Of a stretch of DNA of 64,000 bases, positions 36,124-45,734 are shown one piece after another. How positions within the stretch are numbered: the stretch's first letter is position 1; the number at the start of each line of letters is the position of its first letter. The translations under genes were made by a program, and so were the position numbers. Origin of the DNA: Atherix ibis (taxonomy: Eukaryota > Arthropoda > Insecta > Diptera > Athericidae). The DNA is taken from positions 31,318,500 to 31,382,499 of the forward strand of contig OY282607.1 in NCBI GenBank assembly GCA_958298945.1. Direction: 5' to 3'. Under the pieces are notes generated by a model. It was given only the letters and a program-made list of their open reading frames with translations. It was not told the origin of the DNA and made no database searches.

Positions 36124-36906
36124 TACGAGGTCTGTTCAAAAAGTATCACGAATTTTGAATTTTCGCGGGTTACGTATATTCGATTTTCGATTTTTTTTGT
36201 GGCGTTACGTTGGTACTCATGTCTCTCACTTATGCCAACAAGTTCGGCCATTTTGAATAATCAGTTAATTTTTAACAGCTGCTTTGCTTGCACGTGTTTT
36301 GGCTCGTATTCGGTTTTTACCCATTCAAAAAAATGGATCAAAGAATCAGTTTCGGGAACAAGAAAAAGACACAGGGGGCCAGATCTGGGGAATACGGTGG
36401 CTGCGGCATTATTAGTGTGTTGTTTTTGGCCAAAAATTCGCGCATAAGCAACGATGCGTGAGCAGGAGCGTTATCATGGTGCAAAAGCCAATTTTTGGTC
36501 TTCCACAAATCCGGGCGTTTCTGGCGGATTGCAACTTGCGCACAACTTGCAGGTAATATTCCTTATTGACCGTTCTAGCCTGTGGCAAGAACTAATGATG
36601 TACCACGCCCCTGCAATCGAAGAAAACTGTAAGCAAAACCTTCACATTTTTCGGTCTTGTCTCGTGCGGCAGCTTTCATTGGGATGATTGAGCTTTGGTT
36701 TCCAACCATAAACCCATGATTTGTCACTAGTTACGACCCACTGAAGCAAATTTGGGTCGTCGCGGACAGAGTCCAACAGCTCCTTAGCAATGTTAATGCA
36801 ATGCTGTTTTTGGTCGAAAACTGGCAAACGTCGAAGACGAACCAAAACACGTGCAAGCAAAGCAGAAAATTCAAAATTTCACGGTACTTTTTGAACAGAC
36901 CTCGTA
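36124..36906. mobile_element. Head-to-head chimera of the CGAGGTCTGTTCAAAAAGTA mariner family
   Basis: A TA-flanked 783-bp element whose two halves have opposite polarity. Bases 36124-36348 are the plus-oriented 5' end of the family: terminal repeat, leader matching 1868-2090, and an ATGGATCAAAGAATCA start. From 36349 onward the sequence is the same family in minus orientation, running from the third catalytic region (FFLFP end at 36360) back to the first catalytic region and the 5' terminal repeat at 36885-36904. Both ends are therefore 5' ends, and the 3' end and C-terminus are absent. The minus part carries PPYSPDLAPC followed by Val instead of Asp, as in 6840-7720. Confidence 0.88.
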
Positions 36907-38197
36907 TATGGTCATTCAACAAGTACTACGCCTCACCGCCCGATGGAACTGCTGTCACAAAAGAAATTTACCATCGTGCAGTACATTCTTTTAGTAGCCT
37001 ACTGTCAAAGTTTCAGTCGATTCCCTTCATTAGTTTTGTTTTGAGAGCCTTTGAAAGCAAGCGTGTCGGTCGGTTGCACAAAAATGGAAAAAGAACAATA
37101 TCGTTCGGTGATTAGATTTTTGTTTTTGGAAGGGAAAACGCGCAGCGAAATCAAAGATCGCTTGGATGCTGTGTATGGGGACTCTTCTCCTTCGATGGCG
37201 ACCATCAAGAATTGGTTCAACGAGTTTGTTCGTGGCCGCACGTCGGTTTTTGATGAGCCACGCCCAGGTGCCCCAAAAACGGCTGCTACGGAGGAAAACG
37301 TTAAAAAACTCCACGATCTCGTGTTGGCAGACCGTCGATTGAAGGTTCACGAGATAGCTGAGACTGTGGGCATCGCAGTAGGAACGGTGCATCATATTCT
37401 ACACGAAGAACTGGGCATGAGAAAGCTGTCGGCGCGATGGGTGCCGCGTTTGCTCACACCGGAAAACAAGCGCAACCGTGAAACCACATCGGCGACGTGT
37501 TACGCGCTGTTTCAGCGCAATCCAGCGGAGTTCTTGCGTCGTTTCGTGATCGTCGACGAAACATGGATTCACTGGTACACACCAGAGACCAAGGAACAGT
37601 CGAAACAGTGGACTTCACCCGGCGAACGTGCTCCGAAGAAGGCGAAGACTGTTCGATCGGCCGGAAAGGTGATGGCCACCATTTTCTGGGATTCACAAGG
37701 TGTGATCCACATCGATTACCTCGAGAAGAGTAAAACAATCACGGGGCGCTTCTATGCTGACTTATTGGGCCGATTTGACGTCGAATTGAAGAAAAAGCGG
37801 CCCCGCTTTGCGAAGAAAAAAGTGCTGTTCCACCACGACAACGCGCCGGTTCACACCTCCACCGTCGCCATGGCCAAATTGGTCGAATTGCGCTACGAAT
37901 TGCTGCCCCATCCACCGTACTCTCCAGATTTGACCCCCTGTGACTACTTTTTGTTTCCAAACCTGAAAAAATCACTCGCCGGGAATAGATTTGGGTCGAA
38001 TGAGGAGGTCATCGTCGCCACGGAGGCCTATTTTGCTTCCCTCGAGAAAATGTATTTTTTGGACGGGTTAAAAAGTTAGAGCATCGCTGGGCCAAGTGTA
38101 TCGAGCTTGAAGGAGATTATGTGGAAAAATAAATTGCCACCTTTCAAAATTTTCGTTTTTCTTTTGTAGGCTAAGTACTTGTTGAATGACCCTCGTA
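36907..38197 (+). mobile_element. Irritans-like mariner element, copy E
   Basis: About 1.29 kb. The right end is complete (complement of CGAGGGTCATTCAACAAGTA, then TA). The left end starts abruptly as TATGGTCATTCAACAAGTAC directly after the chimeric element, so its first few bases are altered or lost. The interior is nearly the same as copy C at 11798-13093, with only scattered substitutions, which argues for recent activity of this family. Confidence 0.93.
37084..38132 (+). pseudogene. Nearly intact irritans-like transposase, frameshift near the C-terminus
   Basis: From ATG 37084 (MEKEQYRSVIRFLFLEGK) the frame is open for 331 codons to a stop at 38077-38079. An upstream in-frame ATG at 37051 is less likely, because the related copies start at MEKEQ or MEKSEF. 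Domains: N-terminal helix-turn-helix (about residues 1-110), linker with RWVPRLLTPENK, catalytic D158 in VDETWIHWY, D252 in HHDNAPVHT and D287 in PCDYFLFPN. One A is missing from the run near 38070 (five instead of six), which removes the last ~17 residues (the KCIELEG tail continues in another frame to 38132). Most complete transposase in the window. Activity is unlikely but cannot be excluded by inspection. Confidence 0.93.
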
Positions 38198-38204
38198 TAT
38201 GTGG

Positions 38205-38298
38205 TAAAATTCCAAAAGCATTCTACAAAATGTGTTAAAACTCCAAAAGCATTCTACAAAATGTGTTAAAATTCCAAACGCATTCTACAAAATCTGTG
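38205..38298 (+). repeat. Three copies of a 31-bp repeat
   Basis: The phrase CCAAAAGCATTCTACAAAAT starts at 38212 and 38243, and with one change (ccaaacg) at 38274, an exact 31-bp period. The array begins a few bases after copy E ends and merges into the motif CTACAAAATCTGTGAT also seen near 36060. Confidence 0.9.
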
Positions 38299-38329
38299 AT
38301 TCTACAGTAAATTTTACCATAGTCACACA

Positions 38330-38525
38330 ATTATCATATGTGGACTTCTGAAACTACACAAACTACTATAGAAAAGCCATTATATCCTTGAAAAGTGATT
38401 GTTTAGTTTGCATTTTTGTCTGAAGGTGTCTCATTGGCTGATAGTTCTTCGATTATGGTGACCGAATTTCAATTTATGGTCGTTATAATCGATCAGATCT
38501 TTATGTCATTGGTAAGCGAACCTTA
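38330..38525 (+). pseudogene. Mariner-like relic fragment (SPLDYFLW-type family)
   Basis: The plus strand reads MWTSETTQTTIEKPLYP and then YGDRISIYGRYNRSDLYVIG in successive frames. This aligns with the CRIWSD-NP-V-E-PLHPEK segment and the VTVNGDRYR segment of the family. No catalytic residues remain. A comparable fragment lies at 44225-44395. Confidence 0.5.
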
Positions 38526-40363
38526 GATTAAAGAATATCTGAATACGTCAGATTTTCCTATATGCAGACGCAATTTTCTGTCTAAATTATTGCAAAAGCG
38601 GCGAGAAATCGTACTGCTTGCATACATTTGTGTAGATTTTTTTATGTAGACATGATACGCACTGACATCTAGTTTCCATAATACTAATTTATTGAATTCC
38701 AAAAACATAATTTATATTCATTTTAATTCATTTATTGCAACAACAAAAAATATAATTTAAACACGACAAAAAGCAACATTTATTTTTTTCCTCTCTTCTG
38801 GTATTATTTTGTAAATATCAATCAAATAGAAAAGTGCCTCAATTTTTTAAATTTTCGGATAGTTTTTAAACACGCCATTCTCCATGAAGTGGGTGCAAAC
38901 CGAAATGCTTGCATACTTTTGTTGTTTATTTTGACACTTATCGGAAAGTGCAAGTGAGTGTGTTTTTAATCTTTTTTTTTAAAGAATTCACGAAATCGTA
39001 GGTATTTACATAAATAGTTTTTATTTCAGAATACGAAGTGTTTTGTAAAGGGTTGCTGGTCATTCAACCGGAATTTCTTTCTTTCGATAAGTTGACATCT
39101 TTATTTTTATTAGACAAATTAATAGAAATTTAATTTGTGATGTGTTTAAATGGTTTTTAGTGATTTGTTCAGTTATAAAAGTGTACAGTGTAATCTTTGT
39201 AAGAAGTACATATCGATAAATTCAAATTACATGGCTTTACAGGACTAGACAACAGGAATAAAATTCTTAAGATAAAGATTTAGTAGAATGTACGAATTAT
39301 AGAAAGGAGTTTGCTGAAAATGTATCATCTATTTAAAATAAATACTATCGAATCACGTTATATTAATAATTAAATTATTAATAATCTTAAAGTGGAGACA
39401 GAAAGCCCATATTATGTCTATAGATTATTAAAATTGAAATAAATATGATGCCAAAATAAAAGGCTTGAAAATTGACCTCGAATGTATTGTCGACATAATT
39501 TGGATAGAATTTTTGTGTAGAGGCCTATCCAGTTTTTCGTTAATCTAAGACGTAGAAGAAGTGCACGATAAGTTGCAATAAAAGAACGATTATTTTGATT
39601 ACAAAATTAGAAGATTGCGTTCAAAATTTTTGACAGTTCAAAAAAATTTTGAACGCAATTGGAAGAAGTGCGCGATAAGTTGCAATAAAAGAACGATTAT
39701 TTTTATTAAAAAATTGGATAATTTCCAAGCGTTGTTGTGGCGTGTATATCTTCTCATGAATAAATTGCAAGCCTTACTGAACCCAATTGATAGTGGCAGA
39801 AGATTTTCACATTCCAAATATGGCCACACGGTCCATTTGAAAACATATAACACCTGTTGAAAAACTACTTATAATGGAAATTTAACTTTTTTTTCCAAAG
39901 CACGAATTGAATAACCCTTCTTGCAAAAACTCGTATATACTCCTAGTTTATTAAATCTTAAGTGTGACTTAAATAATCTTAAAAAAATTAATTAATTTCG
40001 AAAAGTTGGTTGTTGGTATCATTTTAAGGTAAGAAAAAAGCGGTGAATCCTTTTCGACTTTAACAACAATTTGTCCCTAGAATGTGGTTGTCCATGAAAT
40101 GTTGTGGTAATACTGTGGTTATGTGGTAATAATTTCTCTTTTTTCATACAATTCTTAAATATTTACCTATGGCTGGCTACCCGTAGGACAATCATTTCTC
40201 ATTCTTATCGATTTATTGTGAACTTTTTGTTGGATTTAAATTTAGACATAAACGTGAGTACTTTTTGTGAATACGTACAGAATAGTTTTATTCACAATTT
40301 AATTAACTTAACCAACTTGTTTGCGTAACAATTGTATTCGGTTTAAAATTTCTACTGCTTGGA
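38526..40363. other. AT-rich spacer with a local duplication and hairpin
   Basis: No gene recognised. The phrase GATAAGTTGCAATAAAAGAACG occurs at 39568 and 39675, preceded each time by GAAGAAGTGC, and between them lies the hairpin at 39614-39659. Confidence 0.5.
39614..39659. repeat. Hairpin between two direct repeats
   Basis: Left arm ATTGCGTTCAAAATTTTT and right arm AAAAAATTTTGAACGCAAT are complementary around a short GACAGTTC loop. The stem is about 18 bp with no mismatch in the distal 14. The flanking direct repeats (39555-39600 and 39662-39708) suggest a duplication event around the hairpin. Confidence 0.8.
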
Positions 40364-41243
40364 GGAGTGAATATGGTTTGTTTACATGCATATGGACACA
40401 AATAATAATTCTTGTTTGACACGTGATTCTATGTTCTTATTTGGTCTGACCAATTTTGAATTGGTTAATTGTATTATTTTCAGTATCATCATTTAAAAAA
40501 ATTAACTATCATCATTTAAAAAAATTACTCACAATAGTCAAATAGGTAATTTGAATTAACGAAAAAAAAATTCAATACCGAAAATGTTTCAATAGTAAAT
40601 TAATCAATTAATGAAGTTTTTGTAAAAACTTTTAGGCTTCCATTTCTGGAAAAATAAAAAATAAAAATTATTTTAAAACTTCATAAAATTCGAGAAATTT
40701 ATAAAAATTATTTTTAAAAAATTTAAAAATTGTATTCTATTTAAAATTGGTAAAAATTGCCGACTTTATATGATAAAAATTGCCGATTCTGACAATCAAA
40801 AACTGTGAGAATCGTTTCTTAACTAATTTTAATTTCAGACGTATTTTCTGTTGAGATTTGTTGCCCAGAAATAATATTTGTTACTTTTCGGGAACAGGTG
40901 GAAATCAGAAAGGACTGCAATCTGACAAATATGGTGATTGTTATAGTAGTCTAAATTTTGAATCTTTCTTTTGAAAATCAACCTCAAATGACTTTCTCTC
41001 ACAGAAAAATTTGAATGCAGGCTTTCATCTCAATAACTCTCCGTGTTAACTATCGATTGTAGCGCCATAATTCACATCGATGATAGCACCAATTATAGTT
41101 TAGGCCAAGAACTTTTCAAACCACCCTTGCATAGGTAAGAAACTCGATATTTTAATCAAAAACAGAGGAGTGAATATAGTTTGTTTACATGTATACGGGC
41201 ATAAATAATAATTCATGTTTGACACGTACAAATTATTTAAAGA
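40364..41243. repeat. Diverged outer unit of the 601-bp array
   Basis: 40667-41135 matches the units to its right throughout (AAAATTGGTAAAAATTGCCG, TCGGGAACAGGTGGAAATCA, AACTTTTCAAACCACCCTTG) but with many substitutions. AGGAGTGAATATGGTTTGTT at 40364 recurs at 41167 as AGGAGTGAATATAGTTTGTT, each followed by similar sequence through TTGACACGT. An older and larger duplication therefore predates the clean 601-bp amplification. Confidence 0.75.
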
Positions 41244-43040
41244 CTTAATAAAATTGTGGAAATTTATAAAAATTATTTTAAAAAAATTTAAAAATTGTAT
41301 TCTTGTCAAAATTGGTAAAAATTGCTGACTTTCTAAGAACATACGAGAGATGTGACAGTCAAAAACGGTGAGAATCTTTTCTTAAATAATTTTAATTTCT
41401 GGCATATTTTTTATTGACAATTATTTGCAGTGATGTTCTAAGGACAGTATCCCCTCGCTAAAGTCCTTTAAAATGCTCGTATGCAGTAGCTACAAGCTTT
41501 ACATCTGTTGGGATTTATTGCCCAGACAAATTATTTGTAACTTCTCGGGAACAGGTGGATATCAGAAGGAAATGAAATCTAGCAAATATGGTGGTTGTTA
41601 CAGGAGTCTAAATTTTGAATCTTTCTTTTGGAAATCAACGTTGGATGATTCTCTCTCACACAAAAATTTGAATGCAGGCTTTAATCTCAATCTATAGTAG
41701 GGCCAATTGCAAAACAAAAATTTCATATCGATAACAGCACCAATTATAATTCAGGCTAAGAACTTTTCAAACCACCCTTGTATAGATAATCTTATTATGT
41801 TTTTCTAAATTTAAGATTTTGTTAAGTTGCTGGATGTACGTATTTATTAGAAAATTGTGGTAATTTATAAAAATTATTTTAAAAAAATTTAAAAATTGTA
41901 TTCTTGTCAAAATTGGTAAAAATTGCTGACTTTCTAAGAACATACGAGAGATGTGACAGTCAAAAATGGTGAGAATCTTTTCTTAAATAATTTTAATTTC
42001 TGGCATATTTTTTATTGACAATTGTTTGCAGTGATGTTCTAAGGACAGTATCCCCTCGCTAAAGTCCTTTAAAATGCTCGTATGCAGTAGCTACAAGCTT
42101 TACATCTGTTGGGATTTATTGCCCAGACAAATTATTTGTAACTTCTCGGGAACAGGTGGATATCAGAAGGAAATGAAATCTAGCAAATATGGTGGTTGTT
42201 ACAGGAGTCTAAATTTTGAATCTTTCTTTTGGAAATCAACCTTGGATGATTCTCTCTCACACAAAAATTTGAATGCAGGCTTTAATCTCAATCTATAGTA
42301 GGGCCAATTGCAAAACAAAAATTTCATATCGATAACAGCACCAATTATAATTCAGGCTAAGAACTTTTCAAACCACCCTTGTATAGATAATCTTATTATG
42401 TTTTTCTAAATTTAAGATTTTGTTAAGTTGCTGGATGTACGTATTTATTAGAAAATTGTGGTAATTTATAAAAATTATTTTAAAAAAGTTTAAAAATTGT
42501 ATTCTTGTCAAAATTGGTAAAAATTGCTGACTTTCTAAGAACATACGAGAGATGTGACAGTCAAAAATGGTGAGAATCTTTTCTTAAATAATTTTAATTT
42601 CTGGCATATTTTTTATTGACAATTGTTTGCAGTGATGTTCTAAGGACAGTATCCCCTCGCTAAAGTCCTTTAAAATGCTCGTATGCAGTAGCTACAACCT
42701 CTACATCTGTTGAGATTTATTGCCCAGAAAAATTATTTGTTAATTCTCGGGAACAAGTGCATATCAGAAGGAAATGAAATCTAGCAAATATGGTGGTTGT
42801 TACAGGATTCTAAATTTTGAATTTTTCTTTTGAAAATCAACCTTAGATGATTCTCTCTCACACAAAAATTGGAATGCAGGCTTTAATCTCAATCCATAGT
42901 AGGGCCAATTGCAAAACAAAAATTTCATATCGATAACAGCACCAATTATAATTCAGGCCAAGAACTTTTCAAACCACCCTTGTATAGATAATCTTATTAT
43001 TTTTTTCTAAATTTAAGATTTTGTTAAGTTGCTGGATGTA
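41244..43040 (-). repeat. Three 601-bp tandem units, each a deleted mariner element
   Basis: Units begin near 41244, 41845 and 42446. The first two are almost identical, the third has more changes. Each ends on the right with an MLE terminal sequence, CAAGGGTGGTTTGAAAAGTT in complement. The minus strand of each unit contains a garbled CCACCATATTTGC...CTGATATCCACCTGTTCCCG stretch corresponding to PPYSPDL...SDFHLFP, the third catalytic region, and then degraded C-terminal coding. The helix-turn-helix and first catalytic regions are absent, so the unit is a short internally deleted element that was amplified head-to-tail. A 74-codon frame at 41473 and 42074 is identical in two units and is not a gene. 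Confidence 0.88.
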
Positions 43041-43254
43041 CGTATTTATTAGAAATGGGAAAAAATGGTTTTCAGACATTTTCTAATTATTTAAAGCAGT
43101 AAGAATTAAATTACCTGAACGATTATAATGGTACAGGATTCCCTTATTAGTTGATGATGAACTCCGATACTAGATAGAATAGTGATTATTTCTAAAGAAA
43201 GTACGAAAACGGAATTTATAAAACACTTATGAAGATCCTGTATACGAAGAAGTT
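43041..43254. other. Short AT-rich spacer
   Basis: Nothing recognised between the 601-bp array and the next transposase relic. Confidence 0.4.
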
Positions 43255-43985
43255 ATGAGACTGGCATTAGTAAGGGCTACTTCCTAGACGTACAGTATAA
43301 GTTTCAACTTCGTCCGGTAACTACGCGAGCCTAAACAGCATTATTAGTAAAGTCATATTTTTTACAGTATCTTACGAAAAACGAAACATAGAAATTTAAA
43401 GCAAGGATATGCCATCAAAAAAGAGCAAAAATTTTTTGGAGGCAGAATACATTTTTTAAATAGTGGAAGTCGAATGTGACTTAGATACGCTTTCAACATC
43501 GAAAACTTATGAAAATGTGTAACGATTCAGGACAAAAAAACTTCATGAAGCAAAAGAAAGCCAATCAGCCGCATCCAAAGTGACCCAAGTTCCTTTAGTC
43601 ATGTAATCACTGGATTTTCGGGTGTGATCCAGAAACAAAGTATCAAAAGGAATAATGGCATTCTGATAAATCTTCTCGACCCGACTGCGTAAGCCAAAAA
43701 GCAAGTCAATGCACATTTGTTTTTTTAAGAGTGTAGGGATTTGTTCACAAAGATTTTGTGCCTTCAGGATAAACAGTCAAAAAAAATTTTTCATAAAAAA
43801 GTGCTTCAAAGGCAGAAAAAAGGTTCTTCGCGTCAGGTCGGACATTGCAAATACTTGGATTCTACACCATAAGAACGCCTCCTGTCACACGGCCATCTCC
43901 ACTAATAAGTTTTTGCTGGAAGCAGAGATTTCTGTGGTTGGCTTAAAATTAGTCAATCTACCCTTTGCAAAGATGTGTAACGATT
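43255..43985 (+). pseudogene. Mariner-like transposase relic
   Basis: Same lineage as the relics at 16905 and 27826. A leader with TTCGTCCGGTAACTACGCGA is followed by AGCAAGGATATGCCATCAAA. Broken plus-strand frames then give LSTSKTYENV (linker), VITGFSGCDPETKYQK near 43606 (the first catalytic motif, normally GDESW, here degraded), GFVHKDFVPSG near 43740, and finally an open stretch with RVRSDIANTWILHHKNASCH, where the HDN aspartate is replaced by lysine's neighbour (HHKN). The third catalytic region is missing, being replaced by unrelated codons before the stop at 43985. Confidence 0.78.
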
Positions 43986-44005
43986 GAACTACGCCTTCGT
44001 CGATG

Positions 44006-44072
44006 TATAGCTCGCCCAAGGACGCTAAAGAGTTATCCAGTTACCTCTTTATGCTTCCTTGGGCGAGCTATA
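44006..44072. repeat. Strong hairpin, 27-bp arms
   Basis: The left arm TATAGCTCGCCCAAGGACGC-taaagag (44006-44032) pairs with the right arm (44045-44072), whose complement reads TATAGCTCGCCCAAGGAAGC-ataaagag, around a 12-base loop. The outer 17 bp are perfectly complementary. GC content in the stem is well above the flanks. It could be a tiny foldback element or a transcribed hairpin. Confidence 0.88.
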
Positions 44073-44224
44073 TAACATAATTCGGAAAGTATAGCCCTGG
44101 CATTTTATCGCTGTCAAAAGTATTTGTCATCCTTTTTTTTATAGATTAATGCTTGTAATTTTACATTTACCAAACAATGCGATAAAATTTCTACAAAAGT
44201 GCTCATTCTGGCGTGGTCACATTG

Positions 44225-44395
44225 CGTGCCTTAAGGGAAAATAATGGTCTTCAGCGATGACGCTTATTTATCGCTCGGTTAATATGTCAATTAGTAAAAT
44301 TTCCATACATGGAGCTCTGAAATCCTACAAGTGACTGTGAGGATACCATTGTATCCACGAAAAGTGACATTTTGGTCTGGTGTGTTTTAAGATTT
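44225..44395 (+). pseudogene. Mariner-like relic fragment (SPLDYFLW-type family)
   Basis: The plus strand reads MVFSDDAYLSLG, a stop, YVN, then FHTWSSEILQVTVRIPLYPR and KVTFWSG. This follows the pattern SDEAHFWLNGYVN...W...PLHPEKVTVWCG around the first catalytic aspartate of the family. Short and stop-containing. Confidence 0.65.
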
Positions 44396-44529
44396 TAAAA
44401 ATGTCTTCATTATTTTTATTATTTATAATAAAATCTCATAAAAATTTCATTTCAAATAAAAATTAATGGAATTTCTTCCACTTTTTTCAAATAATTTTTT
44501 TTGGTATTATTAGTATTATTAATTATTAA

Positions 44530-45734
44530 TAGGGGTCGTTCAATAAGTCCTTAGAAAATCCGAGAAATTGCACTCGCAGTGTCGGTAAAGATTTCAGCTC
44601 GATCCATAGCGTAGGTCAATTTCTATCGTCGATTAAAGTTAACGACATTTATTTGTGCATAGCAATGGAAAAAAGCGAGTTTAGGGCTATCATCAAACAT
44701 CTCCATTTGAAAGGCTTAAGCCCGAAAGAAATCAAAGCCGAGTTGGATGCAGTTCATGGCACATCTGCACCTGTGTTTGCGACGGTTTACAATTTGGTGA
44801 ATGAATTTAAACGTGGCCGTTCATCCACAAAAGATGAACATCGTTCAGGACGCCCAGTTGAGGTGTCTACTCCTGAAATCATCGACAAAATCCACGATCT
44901 GATTTTGAACGATCGGCGAATTAAAGTGCGCGAATTAGTTGAGGCCACGGGCATATCACAAGGTACAGTCGCTTCCATTTTGCATGAAAAATTGTCTGTG
45001 AAAAAAATTTAGGCAAGATGGGAGAATAAGCGCAATCGTGTAGTGGACTTTGAGGCTATGTTGGCACTCTTTCATCGCAATCCTGCCGGATTCCTTCGTC
45101 GATATGTCACTGTGGACGAAACCTGTATACACTACTACACTCCAGAAACAGAGAGAGAGTCATCACAGTGGATTTTCAAGGGTGAACGGCCTCCGAAGAA
45201 GGCAAAAACTGTGCCATCGGCCGGCAAGGTGATGGCCATGGTCTTTTGGGATTCGCAGGGCATTATTTTTATCGACTACTTGGAAAAAGGAAAAACAATA
45301 ACAGGAGCGTAATTCGCGTTATTATTGCAACGGTTGAGCGAGGAAATCAAAGAGAAAAGCCCCCATCTAAAGAAGAAAAAAATCCTCTTGCATCAGGACA
45401 ATGCGCGTGTGCACACCTGCGCTGTTTCCATGGCCAAAATTGTGGATTTGAGAATGTAGTTGTAGCAGCATCCCGCTTATTCACCAGATTTGGCCCCGAG
45501 TGACTATTTTCTTTTCCCCAATCTGAACAAATGGCTTGGCGGACGACGGTTCACCTTCAACGATGACGTCATTGCTCAAACGGATGAGTATTTTGCAGAA
45601 CTTCCGAAATCCTTTTTTTTGGACGGGATAAAAATTTTGGAAAAACGGTTGGAAAATTGTATAGAGCTAAAAGGAGATTATATTAAACAATTTTTTTCCA
45701 TCTTTTTCTAAGGACTTATTGAACGACCCTCGTA
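44530..45734 (+). mobile_element. Irritans-like mariner element, copy F
   Basis: Sister of copy D (19822-21084), same orientation, 24.7 kb away. Left end GGGGTCGTTCAATAAGTCCT has lost the first bases of the terminal repeat. The right end is complete. About 60 bp of the leader are missing relative to D. The coding region keeps the ~30-bp stretch that D lacks, so neither copy is derived directly from the other. Confidence 0.92.
44665..45711 (+). pseudogene. Decayed irritans-like transposase
   Basis: ATG 44665 (MEKSEFRAIIKHLHLKGLS) is open to a TAG at 45010, where copy D has TCG (Ser of the KKISARW segment). A deletion follows that removes the WVPRLLL residues, coding then resumes with ENKRNRV-DFEAMLALFHRNPA and the first catalytic motif VTVDETCIHYYTPE (Trp of ETW changed to Cys). 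Another stop lies near 45310. Then HQDNARVHTC, with further stops (a TAG in place of a codon after RM near 45457), and finally SDYFLFPNLNKWLGG and the tail. More damaged than copy D. Confidence 0.9.

Noticed and set aside
41473..42298. Two identical 74-codon frames, which might look like a duplicated gene
   Set aside because: They lie in the 601-bp tandem units on the strand opposite to the transposase remnant, and their identity follows from unit identity. The third unit does not keep the frame.
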